A DNA stretch of 64,000 bases from an uncultured Maribacter sp. (GTDB taxonomy: Bacteria; Bacteroidota; Bacteroidia; Flavobacteriales; Flavobacteriaceae). A program made the position numbers and the translations under genes. The stretch lies in assembly GCA_947493885.1 (NCBI GenBank), contig CANLTE010000004.1:310001-374000 (forward strand), written 5' to 3'. Of this stretch, positions 1-9,575 are shown in pieces. Numbering within the stretch: the first letter of the stretch is position 1; every line of letters starts with the position of its first letter. Under the pieces are notes generated by a model that was not told the origin of the DNA, searched no databases, and saw only the letters and a program-made list of their open reading frames with translations.

Positions 1-1638
1 CATTCGTTCTCCATTTGGTAATAGAGCTTTATTTTCAGGTGAATAAGAAGGCCCTATTAAATACTTTCCATTATCATCATACATATCTAAAAAATCTTCG
101 TAGAACAACGCTGTTTTCTTCATCATGGGGTATAGCCTTTTTTGCATAAACTCTTTATCTCCCGTACATTGATAGTATTCATAACATGGTAATAATAACC
201 ATTCAACGCCTGCAGTCCAATAATTTCCAGGCCATTTACCAAAATGTGTATGATAATTATGCCTACCTGAAGTTCGTGTTCCTGATACGTAACCTCTGCA
301 TCCAAACAAATTTTTAGCATTGACTTCCCAATCTGGTGCAATACGTTCCAACAATGTCATATAGCTATCAATAGCTTCTTTTTGGTTGGCTAGATTAGCT
401 GCTGCTACTTGTAAATTTACGTTGGCATCCAAAGTAAAATCACCTGACCAACGCGGTCTCCAGCTTCCATTCCATATCCCCATTAAGTTAGGTGGATTTT
501 TTCCACTACTAGAAATTAAACCGTAAACCCCCATGTTGAACACTTTTTCTAGTAAATACGGATTGATAACTTCTACTCCTTCCTGATTAGCTATTAGTAT
601 TTCGTTAGGACCATCAGTAAATCCTGTCTTATCAAGATTCAGGGTAATACGGTTAAACATTTCACCATGTACAGCTTCATGTTTTTTTAAAACCTCATCA
701 TAAGACACTAAACTCTTAATATTTGTTTTTACTTCTGAAATAGCAGATTCTGAAAACGGTTCAATAGGAATAACCTTTGCGTAAACCTCAACATCATCAG
801 CTTCTTTAACAATTATTTTATTGTTTTTAGTAGTTAGAACACCGCCTTCATTCTTAATATTTACTACAACTTCATAGCCTCTATCTACCAATTGATATTT
901 ACTCCTAAACGTTATCCAATGGTTATCTGTAACATTTTCAGGTTGCTCAACCAAAGGCGTATTTAGTTGTTCCCACTTATCAGGAAATAGCATTTTTATA
1001 TTTTGCTGAATACCAGATTCTTTATCTTCTTCAGATTGATTCTCATCAATTTGGTGGGCTAAGGAAAATGTAATGTTGATGTTTTTTTCTTTGCTACTTT
1101 TAATCTTTGTAGCAATTACATTATCGGGTCGAGACACAAAAGATGTTCGTTGAAATTGCACTTTATTCGCATTCCATTTTATGGTAATCTCTCCACTTTC
1201 ATAATTTAAGCTTCGTTCGTAACCTGAAACATCTCCTTGAAATTCTTGATTTAAGTTTAATACACAAGCAGGGTGATAAGGGTCGGTCCATAAAATATCT
1301 TGATACCCTCTGGTTTTGGCATGCTTCAATATTTCACTTTTAGCTTCTGCATATTTTTCAGCTCTAATTAGCTGTTTAGCCTTTGGCATTATATCACCTA
1401 TATCTGGAGGTTTCACACCTTCTGTTCCTATATATTCGTATAAAAACTCATGGTTAAAAATGATTTTCTCATCACGCGGATTTCCATGAACTAAAATACC
1501 CATTTCTCCGTTTCCACTTATTAAGGCATCTTGCCAACGAGAGGCTGGCGCATTACTTGATATAGAAGCATCATTTTTTGTTTTCTCCCCGCTGCAAGAC
1601 AATAAACACAATGTTAATACAAGAAAAATTCTATTCAT
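1..1638 (-). CDS. GH95-family glycoside hydrolase (alpha-L-fucosidase / alpha-L-galactosidase type), 3' end outside window
   Basis: The frame is open from the ATG at 1638 to the window edge (546 codons), so about the last third of a usual 780-800 residue GH95 enzyme is missing. The N-terminus is a lipoprotein signal with lipobox Cys15 (LCLLSC). The N-terminal domain has the family pattern RWQDALISGNGEMGILVHG, followed by a DVSGYERSLNYESGEITIKW block. Around residues 387-410 comes GIWNGSWRPRWSGDF and then DANVNLQ, whose two Asn (about 406 and 408) match the catalytic-centre Asn pair of GH95. The general acid Glu would lie beyond the window. GH95 enzymes remove terminal L-fucose or L-galactose. 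The gene is last in the GH88/DUF4955/GH2 cluster. Family assignment is strong; the substrate is inferred. Confidence 0.85.
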   Translation of the reverse strand, partial: MNRIFLVLTLCLLSCSGEKTKNDASISSNAPASRWQDALISGNGEMGILVHGNPRDEKIIFNHEFLYEYIGTEGVKPPDIGDIMPKAKQLIRAEKYAEAKSEILKHAKTRGYQDILWTDPYHPACVLNLNQEFQGDVSGYERSLNYESGEITIKWNANKVQFQRTSFVSRPDNVIATKIKSSKEKNINITFSLAHQIDENQSEEDKESGIQQNIKMLFPDKWEQLNTPLVEQPENVTDNHWITFRSKYQLVDRGYEVVVNIKNEGGVLTTKNNKIIVKEADDVEVYAKVIPIEPFSESAISEVKTNIKSLVSYDEVLKKHEAVHGEMFNRITLNLDKTGFTDGPNEILIANQEGVEVINPYLLEKVFNMGVYGLISSSGKNPPNLMGIWNGSWRPRWSGDFTLDANVNLQVAAANLANQKEAIDSYMTLLERIAPDWEVNAKNLFGCRGYVSGTRTSGRHNYHTHFGKWPGNYWTAGVEWLLLPCYEYYQCTGDKEFMQKRLYPMMKKTALFYEDFLDMYDDNGKYLIGPSYSPENKALLPNGERM

Positions 1639-1667
1639 TAGTTTTATTTTTTTACCTCTCAAGGTTA

Positions 1668-2178
1668 TTAATTTTTCAAAAGTTTATTTTCAATTTCGGA
1701 TTGCTGTTTCTCAACTTGTTTTAATTGTATATCTCGCAATTCAATTTCAATCCTTCTTAGTTTTTCTTTTAATGGCTTTATTTCATCACTGTTTTTTAGT
1801 GTAAACTCGCTTTTTTTGAATACCTCCTTATCTGGCTTTTCAGAAAAAATCATCCTTGTAGCATTATTTATACTTTCAAATTCAATTTCTCCTTCAACAG
1901 CTTTGTTAATCCCTTCAAAAACAAGTTTTGCCTTTACTTTTATCTTTCCTGATTTATTAGTAGCTTGTACTAATACAGGTGCAGTTCCCCATTCTACTTT
2001 ACTTGGATTAATACTAAAATCCTTTTCATCAATAATGCGCTTTTCTTCCTGAATTTTCAGCTTCAAAAAAACCTACTGCGGAGTATTCGGGAAGGCTATT
2101 TTGAGCTATTGCTAAAATTGCATTAACCATAAAAAGAATAGCGCATACTATTCTTTTTAATTCATTTGGTATATTCAT
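1668..2178 (-). pseudogene. GH2-type beta-galactosidase/glucuronidase remnant with internal deletion and frameshift
   Basis: An ATG at 2178, 10 bases after the DUF4955 gene, opens a 49-codon frame with a signal peptide (MNIPNELKRIVCAILF...AIAQ) and then SLPEYSAVGFFEAENSGRK, ending at a TGA at 2029-2031. From about 2066 a second frame continues to 1668 (VEWGTAPVLVQATNKSGKIKVKA...), ending in a charged, coiled-coil-like tail. From family memory, the first part resembles the N-terminus of Bacteroidota secreted GH2 enzymes and the second resembles their C-terminal domain. The roughly 700-800 residues between them, with the catalytic barrel, are absent. The frames meet near a run of seven T. The 132-residue second frame has only a TTG start and is unlikely to be a gene by itself. 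The N/C assignment is an inference. Confidence 0.6.
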
Positions 2179-2188
2179 AAAGTAGTTC

Positions 2189-3742
2189 TTATTTTCCTTC
2201 TTCATTTTTTACAGTTATCCAATCGGGAAGCTTTCCGAGCCTTAATTTTAGTTGTTCTTCAAACAAAGATTCTGGATTTACTGGCTTACCTAAACTTTCC
2301 AAAACTTCTACCTCATCTTTTTTAAACGTTGTTCCGGCTCCATGAAATCCAACGATTATTGGAGGTACTATTCGCCAATACCAAGTATCATTAGCTACAA
2401 ATCTAAAACCCTCCTCAGGTTCATCTATTTCTTTAAAATTCCATAAAACAAGATGTTTTCCATGGTTAGGTAAATTAAATCTTGCTCCCCCTGCTCTACC
2501 CTGAAAAAAACCTCCTTCTACGTTATCCAAAAGCGTACAGCGAGGCTGTGAAGCATGAGATTCAAAACTTGTATGAGAAGCGTACTTAGATTTCCAAATT
2601 ACCGTTCCCGAAGAATTTCCATCCACTCCAAAGGAATGATGCATACCCGAAACATCATTGCAATTAGCAATTAAGATATTTGTAGAACGAGAAGCATGAA
2701 TAGCACTATGTCCTAAATTCCCTTCAATTGTAACATTTAATGCTGTTGATGCCGCCGAATGAGAAAAACTAGCAGCATTATTTACGTTTCTAAAAGTGCA
2801 ATCTTTTATCCATGAATTAACTGCTTTAGAAATTTTTAAAATGCTCCAGCCTCCATCATCTTGCGCTGATCTATGATGAATAAATTTTTTAGTCCAATTT
2901 CCCTCAAAGGTTATATTTTCAAAACCAATATGTTCTACATGGGCAAAACTATAGACCTCCCAATTATGCTTAGCTCTTATCTTATAATGTATTGACGAAG
3001 CAAACTGAATTTTATTACCATTTATTGAGGCTACTTGATGAACTTCATTAACTTTTACACCTTGTTCCAAAATAGATGTCCATTCTTTATCTGGTTTTAA
3101 GGTCCCTAAGTCTTCACTTACCAAATCTTTGTCATTATTAAGAACTTGAATTACCAACCAATCTCCAATTTTAACCTTAGAGGCATCCTCAACTTTAATA
3201 CTACGAGTTTCTCTACTAGCATCGGCAACTACTTTAGTGATATATACATTTTTATTTACACTTTGAACCTGAATAGCAGAAGGACATGTCCATAATTTTT
3301 CTGGATCTGCTGGTGGTAAGTCTTTATCAAAAAATAAAACAGTGTTTTTCTCTTCCTCTCCTCTAAAGACAATTTTAGATGACTTTACAATAATTAAACT
3401 TTGGTCATCTTTTGAGGTATTAATCAAATATCTTCCCTTTGGAAAATATATAATTCCTTCGCCGTTTTCCTCCGCAGCTTTAATTGCTTTTTTTATTGCA
3501 ATCTTATCAGAGACTTTATCATTTGGTATTGCTCCAAAATCAGTAACATTAAAAACTTTATAATTAACCCTTGGTATTGCCTCTTCACTAAACTTATAAC
3601 CAGCATATGAAAAATCGGGCAGAACGGCTTCTTTACCAGAGTTTTTAGCAGAAACAAAATCGTTCCAAATCGCACTTTTTTGCCCAAATCCAACCACAAT
3701 ATTAAGCAGCAAAACAGCAAGAACTACACTTTTTGATTTCAT
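2189..3742 (-). CDS. Secreted right-handed beta-helix protein (pectate-lyase-like, DUF4955)
   Basis: The 517-residue protein has a signal peptide (MKSKSVVLAVLLLNIVVGFGQ). Residues about 60-110 carry a pectate_lyase_3-like start (VFNVTDFGAIPNDKVSDKIAIKKAIKAAEENGEGIIYFPKGRYLI). A series of beta-helix turns follows (IGFENITFEGN, SWIKDCTFRNVNNA, NVTIEGNLGHSAIHASRSTNILIANC), and the C-terminal third resembles DUF4955. The fold fits a polysaccharide lyase or a related glycan-cleaving enzyme. It lies 9 bases after the GH88 gene, which would take a lyase product with a 4,5-unsaturated uronic acid, so lyase activity on a uronic acid polymer is a reasonable inference. I cannot name catalytic residues or a PL family. 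Confidence 0.75.
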   Translation of the reverse strand: MKSKSVVLAVLLLNIVVGFGQKSAIWNDFVSAKNSGKEAVLPDFSYAGYKFSEEAIPRVNYKVFNVTDFGAIPNDKVSDKIAIKKAIKAAEENGEGIIYFPKGRYLINTSKDDQSLIIVKSSKIVFRGEEEKNTVLFFDKDLPPADPEKLWTCPSAIQVQSVNKNVYITKVVADASRETRSIKVEDASKVKIGDWLVIQVLNNDKDLVSEDLGTLKPDKEWTSILEQGVKVNEVHQVASINGNKIQFASSIHYKIRAKHNWEVYSFAHVEHIGFENITFEGNWTKKFIHHRSAQDDGGWSILKISKAVNSWIKDCTFRNVNNAASFSHSAASTALNVTIEGNLGHSAIHASRSTNILIANCNDVSGMHHSFGVDGNSSGTVIWKSKYASHTSFESHASQPRCTLLDNVEGGFFQGRAGGARFNLPNHGKHLVLWNFKEIDEPEEGFRFVANDTWYWRIVPPIIVGFHGAGTTFKKDEVEVLESLGKPVNPESLFEEQLKLRLGKLPDWITVKNEEGK

Positions 3743-3751
3743 TTATACTAA

Positions 3752-4954
3752 TTATTTGAGTTTATACTTTTTATATCTTGTTAAAGCTTCTAAATAATAA
3801 TAATCTGCGTAATTTAAAGGAACATCAATTTCGTTATTATGCGGTATACTACCTACGCTATGCATTAAAATAAAATTATGATTTTTACCTAGTTTTGCAG
3901 TGTATTTGTCCGTTGCGAGAGTATTTAAAACCTTATCAATAAAGGGCAAATACGATTCAGAGGTATAACCATCTAATTCTATTAGGGCCGAGACAGTAAT
4001 AGCTGCCGCTGATACATCTCTAGGTTCGTTCGGCACCTTTGGAGCGTTATAATCCCAATAAGGAATACCATCAGCTGGAAGGCCTTCATATTGCATTATA
4101 AACTTAGCTATTTTATTAGCTTGTTCTAAATATCTACTATCTTTTGTATACCTATAGCAAACAGTGTATCCATATAACCCCCAAGCTTGACCTCTAGCCC
4201 ATGAACTTTCATCTGCAAACCCCTGTGCAGTTTGCTTACTTCTTACTTCTCCAGTTTCAGGGTCGTAATCTAATACATGATACGAACTGTTATTTTGACG
4301 AAAATGATTTTTTAATGTGGTATTTGCATGTGTTATTGCTACTTCTTCATATTTTTTGTCGCCTGTTAATCTGGTTAGTTCAAACAACAACTCCAAATTC
4401 ATCATATTATCAATAATAACCGGAAACAGCCAATTTTTTTTAGACTGCCAGCCATTTACTACATCCCAACTTTTAATACACCCTACAACTGGGCTATACC
4501 TTGATAACAACGAATCTCCAGCAGTAGTTAAAACATCCACATATTCTTTATTACCCGTTAAGCGATAACCATTGCCAAAGGAGCAATTAAAAACAAAACC
4601 TAAATCATGATTTGTTGTTAAATACTTGTGGTTTTCAAATAAGGCCTGAAATTTTTCTGCCGCATTTTTCCATTTATCATCCTTGGTGTGTTCGTATAAA
4701 TACCAACAGCTCCCTGGAAAAAAACCTTCGGTCCAATCAAAATTATTATGCGTCCAGTGTATTTCTCCTTTAGAATTCACTGTTCTGGGAATTCTTTTCG
4801 CTTTTTCGGCTACCTTCAGCTGAAGGCTCAATTGTTTTTCCGCCTTTTCTAACGCAAGATTTTCGATTACTTTGGTTTTCTGGGATGTAACCTCATTGCA
4901 AGAATATACTGTACATGCTATAACAACAAAAAATAGACCTTTTAAAAAATTCAT
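3752..4954 (-). CDS. GH88 unsaturated beta-glucuronyl/uronyl hydrolase, lipoprotein
   Basis: The 400-residue protein has a lipobox (VYSC, Cys19), so it is probably membrane-anchored. It shows the (alpha/alpha)6 barrel pattern of GH88: WTHNNFDWTEGFFPGSCWYLYE, NHDLGF with Asp117, and IIDNMMNLELLF with Asp182, at the positions of the two catalytic Asp of Bacillus unsaturated glucuronyl hydrolase, then SSWARGQAWGLYGY near residue 250. GH88 removes the 4,5-unsaturated uronic acid left at the non-reducing end after lyase cleavage. It is the first gene of the GH88-DUF4955-GH2 remnant-GH95 unit and lies downstream of a paired CAGGGTG direct repeat. Length is normal. Confidence 0.93.
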   Translation of the reverse strand: MNFLKGLFFVVIACTVYSCNEVTSQKTKVIENLALEKAEKQLSLQLKVAEKAKRIPRTVNSKGEIHWTHNNFDWTEGFFPGSCWYLYEHTKDDKWKNAAEKFQALFENHKYLTTNHDLGFVFNCSFGNGYRLTGNKEYVDVLTTAGDSLLSRYSPVVGCIKSWDVVNGWQSKKNWLFPVIIDNMMNLELLFELTRLTGDKKYEEVAITHANTTLKNHFRQNNSSYHVLDYDPETGEVRSKQTAQGFADESSWARGQAWGLYGYTVCYRYTKDSRYLEQANKIAKFIMQYEGLPADGIPYWDYNAPKVPNEPRDVSAAAITVSALIELDGYTSESYLPFIDKVLNTLATDKYTAKLGKNHNFILMHSVGSIPHNNEIDVPLNYADYYYLEALTRYKKYKLK

Positions 4955-5059
4955 TCAATAAATGTTTTTAAGATTATCTTGAAAATATAATATGAAGGTT
5001 AGTTCACTATTACACTTTTTAACTATCAATATTTACAGGATAAAGATCTGAGTATTTGG

Positions 5060-5097
5060 TTCTAAACAGGGTGGATTTAAGTTCCTATACAGGGTGT
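5060..5097 (-). promoter_or_regulatory. Direct repeat upstream of the GH88 unit; candidate regulator site
   Basis: CAGGGTG occurs at 5067-5073 and 5090-5096, exactly 23 bases apart. The 13-base versions (5061-5073 and 5084-5096) agree at 11 positions. The pair lies 113-142 bases before the GH88 start. Similar GGG pairs precede the regulator gene and susC. Confidence 0.5.
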
Positions 5098-5176
5098 AAA
5101 TCGTTCTTTTTGTTTTAAAAAATCATATATAGCAAGGCTTCATGAGGTTTTTGCTTTATCTCATAATCAATATATA

Positions 5177-8100
5177 TCACGCAAATGATTTTGTATTTGC
5201 TTTTCTGTATTCAGATGGTGTACATTCAAAGATTTTTTTAAAGCACCTTCTAAAATACTTCAAATCGTTAAATCCAATATCATATGCAATATCAGAAACA
5301 GCCATTTCTGTTTGAATCAATAATTGACTAGCTCTTTTAAGTCGAATAGTTCTTATAAATTCAGATATTGACTGCCCTGTCAACACTTTTATTTTCCTAT
5401 AAAGAACAGATTGACTCATATGAATTTTATTGGTGAACGAATTAACGTTGAATTCTGGATCTGAAATATTTTCCTCTATAATTTCCATTGCATTTTTAAG
5501 AAAAACTTCATCGGTTGACACTACAGTAAGTTCTTTGGGTTCTAAAAGAATATCTTTTTTAAATTTTAACACTAAATTTTCTCTGGATTTTAATAAATTT
5601 TTCACCTGTAACTTTAATAATTCTGCATCAAAAGGTTTGGTAACATATGCATCAGCCCCGGTTTCGTAACCAATTTTCTGAATTTTTGATGAAGTTCTTG
5701 CTGTTAATAATATAATTGGAATATGACTTGTTTTAACATTGGATTTTAAGGCTCTGCTCATTTCAACACCATCCATTTTAGGCATCATTACATCACTAAT
5801 AATAAGGTCTATTGGATTAGACTCTGCCAGTTGAAGACCTATTTTTCCGTTTTTTGCTTCAAAAACATTGAACTGCTTTTCGAAAATACTTTTAATAAAA
5901 TCTCGCACCTCTTGGTTATCTTCCACTACTAAAAGAGATTGCAAAGATTTATTCATCTCAATTTTAGGAATACTGGATTCTCCTTTAACCCAACCAACTT
6001 TTACATGCGCAGGTTCATAATGACTTAAGAGTTCCAAACTATCTTCGTCATACGAATCTTCTATTATCTCTTCGGGTTTTAAATGATTTTTACCCATTGG
6101 TAGTAAAATCGTGAAAACAGTACCTTCTCCTTTGGAACTTTCTACATGAATATTACCCTTATGAAGTGCAACTATATCTTTTGCTAATGCAAGCCCCACA
6201 CCAGTTCCAGACCTTAATTCATTTTTTTGACCTAGCTGAAAATAACGATCAAACACAAACTCCAAGTTCTCCTTTGGAATTCCTTTGCCATTATCCTTTA
6301 TTAAGATCTCTAAATATTTAGCATCAAGCACCATTGTATCTTCTCCAGAAACTCTAACACTTAACGTTATTTTTCCTTTTGGAGGTGTAAATTTAAATGC
6401 GTTAGACAATACATTTAGCACTACTTTTTTCATTTCAATTTTCGAAAACCATAACTCTAAATTCTGCTCTTTTGATTCGAATGTATATGTGATGTCTCTT
6501 TCATTTGCCAACTCCTCAAATGCTAATTTTATATTTTCTAAAAAGGGTACAATATTGGCTTTTGAAGCAGCTAATTTTAGCTTTCCCGCTTCGCTTTTTC
6601 TAAAATCCAGTAACTGATTTATTAGTTGCAACAAAATACTTGCATTTCTATACATGCCACCTAACTGTTTTTGAATCTTTGGATCTAGGTGGTCATTTTT
6701 TAGAATGCGCTTTAGTGGTCCTACGATAAGTGTCAATGGAGTTCTAAAATCATGAGAAATATTGGTGAAAAGTTGTAATTTAAACCTGTTTTCTTGCTCT
6801 ATTTTCTCCTTTGCTAAACGCTCCTGTCTTAGTTGATTTTTGTCATTGATATGTATTAAGCTATATCTTCTTATTGTAAGGATTATTGCTAACGAAACCA
6901 TGAAATAAATAACATATGCCCACCATGTTGCCCATAATGGAGGGAAAATTTTTAGTTTAATCACAGCTGGTGTTTCATTCCATACTTCGTCGCTATTAGA
7001 TGCCTTTACTTTAAACTCATAACTCCCAGGATTTAGATTCGTATATGCTGCAGTTTTACTGTTCCCTACATATTTCCAATCTTCATCAAAACCTACTAAT
7101 TTGTAGGCATATTTATTTTTATTTGGTTGGGAATACCCAAGAGCAACAAAATCAATACTAAAATCATTTTGATTATGTTTAAGGGTTATTTCTTCGGTGG
7201 TATTTGATATATTTATATTAGGTTGGTTCCAAAAATTAAATGAAGTAATTTTAATAGGAGGCACAAACTTGTCCGTGGTTATCTCATTAGGGTTTAGAAT
7301 TGTTAACCCATCTGTCCCTCCAAAAATCAACTCCCCTTCCTTTGTTCTTTGATAGGCTCCATAATTAAATTCATTCCCCTGTATCCCATCAGATTTATCA
7401 AAATTTTTAAACTCTTCTTTCTCAATATTAAACCTAAACAGTCCGCCGTTTGTACTTAACCACAAATTACCACTGTCATCTGGTAGTATGCCATAAACAA
7501 CTTCATTAAATAAGCCTTGAGAAATACCATACTTACGAACTTCCTTACTATCTAATTTATAATTAAAAAGCCCTTTTCCTTCAGTTCCAATCCACAAGCT
7601 GGAGGACGACTCTTCATGAATACTTATTACCTCATTGGTCGTATTTGTATTTTCTAGACTCTTACCTAACTTTATATTATATAATTTTTTGGTAAGAACG
7701 TCAATTAGGGTAAGACCTTTATTACTTCCTACATATAGAATATTATTATATCTAGATTTTAAGATTGCATAAATAAAATCTCCTAAAGCTCCTTCAGTAT
7801 CTTCTATTCTTTTAAGTACGCGCGATTTCTTATCTAATAAGCACAACCCTCCTGTATTAGTTCCTACCCATATTCGGTTCTGATTATCTTCAACAAGGGA
7901 AGTTATTCTGCTATTGGAAACCTGAACACTATCCACCGAGGTGCTTTCGAATTTTTGAAATTTAAATATTTCTCCATTGGTTTTACGCAAATTTAGACCT
8001 CCGTCATGAGTACCAATCCATAGGTTATTTTCATTATCCAATAGCATTGCCTTAACATTATTAGCGCTAAGACTATTATCATTGTCCGGATTATGAGTTA

Positions 8101-9307
8101 AATATTTAAAATCTCCGTTTTTCGTGCGATAGTTTACTCCTCCACCTTCGGTTCCTATTAATAGATTTCCTGATTGATCTTCAATTATAGAGCTAACTAC
8201 CTTGTAGTTTAAATTGTTAGACCCTACTTTGAAATTAACAAATTTATTTGCGCTTTTATCTAAATAATTTATTCCGCCTGCCCAAGTGCCAATCCATAAA
8301 TCTCCTCTAGAATCTTTTACAATTTTATATACGGAATTTTGGCTGAGACTATGAACATCTGCTTCATTATGCACATATTTATTTACTTGCTGATTTTTAA
8401 TATCTAAATAGAACAGCCCTACATAAGTTCCAATCCATAGATTGCCTTTGTCGTCTTCGAAAATATCTCTAACTTCCTCATTTACTACAACATTTTCATA
8501 AGAACCACTAAACGTATAGTCTTTAAAAGAGTTTGTATTTTCATCATAAATAGCCAAACCATTATCATAGCCTAGCCAAATATTTCCTTTACTATCTTGT
8601 AATAACTTTGTTGTTTTGGTTCTTGTCCTATTTGGAGATAGATTGTTAGGATAACTGTAATGTGTAAACGTATTAGTTTCTTGGTTAAACAAATCTACCC
8701 CTGAAGAATTGCTTATCCATAAATTATTTTTATCATCCAATAAAAGAGATAATATATTATTAGAACTAATACAGTTAGCTTTATTAGGGTTATGCGTATA
8801 GCTTAAAAATGTATTTGTTTTTATGTTTAGTTTATCCAATCCTTTGTCGGTAGCTACCCATAAATAAATAGAATCTTGAACCTTAATGTCTCTTACTCCC
8901 TTATTATAATATTGTTCTTTATTATGAGGTTTTTTTACTCTTTTAAAATTGTCTTTTTTGGCATTATATTTATTGAGTCCGTTACCTGTTCCTACCCACA
9001 TTGTTCCATAATAATCTTTTGCTAGGGCAGTAATTTTATTGTGACTTAAACTATTAGTATTTTTAGAGTCATATGTATAATTTTTAAAGGTATTCCCATC
9101 ATACTTGTTTAACCCATAACGCGTGCCAAACCATAAAAACCCATCACTATCTTGTAAAATACATATAACTGAGCTCTGAGACAGTCCTTCGCTTGTAGAA
9201 AAGTGCTTGAATTTTATACTATTATGTAATTCGTTTTTTTTCTGAGCATATACGGATAGAGCGCCAATAAATATTATTAAAAACAAAAACGCCTTTTTTA
9301 ATCTCAT
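5177..9307 (-). CDS. Hybrid two-component system regulator (HTCS) of the polysaccharide locus
   Basis: I chose the ATG at 9307 because it gives a clean signal peptide (MRLKKAFLFLIIFIGALSVYAQ), for 1376 residues. About 700 residues of two-component propeller repeats follow (FGTRYGLNKYDGNTF, LWIGT...GL units), then a Y_Y_Y domain (YKLVGFDEDWKYVGN), one membrane helix (WATWWAYVIYFMVSLAIIL), a HisKA domain with FTNISHDFRTPLTLI, an HATPase, a receiver (LIISDVMMPKMDG, intact Asp) and a C-terminal AraC helix-turn-helix. This is the standard Bacteroidota one-protein sensor-regulator, in which the periplasmic propeller binds oligosaccharide and the AraC domain activates the locus. Its place between the enzyme genes and the SusCD operon says it controls this locus. 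All phosphorelay residues look intact. Confidence 0.96.
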   Translation of the reverse strand: MRLKKAFLFLIIFIGALSVYAQKKNELHNSIKFKHFSTSEGLSQSSVICILQDSDGFLWFGTRYGLNKYDGNTFKNYTYDSKNTNSLSHNKITALAKDYYGTMWVGTGNGLNKYNAKKDNFKRVKKPHNKEQYYNKGVRDIKVQDSIYLWVATDKGLDKLNIKTNTFLSYTHNPNKANCISSNNILSLLLDDKNNLWISNSSGVDLFNQETNTFTHYSYPNNLSPNRTRTKTTKLLQDSKGNIWLGYDNGLAIYDENTNSFKDYTFSGSYENVVVNEEVRDIFEDDKGNLWIGTYVGLFYLDIKNQQVNKYVHNEADVHSLSQNSVYKIVKDSRGDLWIGTWAGGINYLDKSANKFVNFKVGSNNLNYKVVSSIIEDQSGNLLIGTEGGGVNYRTKNGDFKYLTHNPDNDNSLSANNVKAMLLDNENNLWIGTHDGGLNLRKTNGEIFKFQKFESTSVDSVQVSNSRITSLVEDNQNRIWVGTNTGGLCLLDKKSRVLKRIEDTEGALGDFIYAILKSRYNNILYVGSNKGLTLIDVLTKKLYNIKLGKSLENTNTTNEVISIHEESSSSLWIGTEGKGLFNYKLDSKEVRKYGISQGLFNEVVYGILPDDSGNLWLSTNGGLFRFNIEKEEFKNFDKSDGIQGNEFNYGAYQRTKEGELIFGGTDGLTILNPNEITTDKFVPPIKITSFNFWNQPNINISNTTEEITLKHNQNDFSIDFVALGYSQPNKNKYAYKLVGFDEDWKYVGNSKTAAYTNLNPGSYEFKVKASNSDEVWNETPAVIKLKIFPPLWATWWAYVIYFMVSLAIILTIRRYSLIHINDKNQLRQERLAKEKIEQENRFKLQLFTNISHDFRTPLTLIVGPLKRILKNDHLDPKIQKQLGGMYRNASILLQLINQLLDFRKSEAGKLKLAASKANIVPFLENIKLAFEELANERDITYTFESKEQNLELWFSKIEMKKVVLNVLSNAFKFTPPKGKITLSVRVSGEDTMVLDAKYLEILIKDNGKGIPKENLEFVFDRYFQLGQKNELRSGTGVGLALAKDIVALHKGNIHVESSKGEGTVFTILLPMGKNHLKPEEIIEDSYDEDSLELLSHYEPAHVKVGWVKGESSIPKIEMNKSLQSLLVVEDNQEVRDFIKSIFEKQFNVFEAKNGKIGLQLAESNPIDLIISDVMMPKMDGVEMSRALKSNVKTSHIPIILLTARTSSKIQKIGYETGADAYVTKPFDAELLKLQVKNLLKSRENLVLKFKKDILLEPKELTVVSTDEVFLKNAMEIIEENISDPEFNVNSFTNKIHMSQSVLYRKIKVLTGQSISEFIRTIRLKRASQLLIQTEMAVSDIAYDIGFNDLKYFRRCFKKIFECTPSEYRKANTKSFA

Positions 9308-9485
9308 TTTTTTCTCTTCACATTCATCATAGCTCAATAATCAGTTTTATACTTTTAACAACCATTTCATACATTAGATATAGAAGACACTGTAAATCAT
9401 GTACGATGGCAAATTTACTTAGGAGTAAAAAGTATTTACTTTAAAGGTAATACAAATTGATTACTATCAAAGTTACATGTCATAC

Positions 9486-9524
9486 CAAACTTAAAAGGGG
9501 GACATATAACCGATATAAAGGGGG
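9486..9524 (-). promoter_or_regulatory. -7-like box plus GGGGG direct repeat upstream of the HTCS gene
   Basis: On the minus strand, TAAGTTTG at 9486-9493 fits the Bacteroidota -7 consensus TANNTTTG. Directly upstream are two GGGGG runs (plus-strand 9497-9501 and 9520-9524), 23 bases apart, each preceded by AAA. No good -33 TTTG is seen, as expected at an activator-dependent promoter. Confidence 0.45.
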
Positions 9525-9575
9525 TATATTATGCAAGAAACAATTAACATAAAAAGATTGCAGCCATCAAAGAAG

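Noticed and set aside
123-341. 72-codon frame on the minus strand
   Set aside because: It lies in another frame inside the GH95 gene, which is continuous through this stretch.
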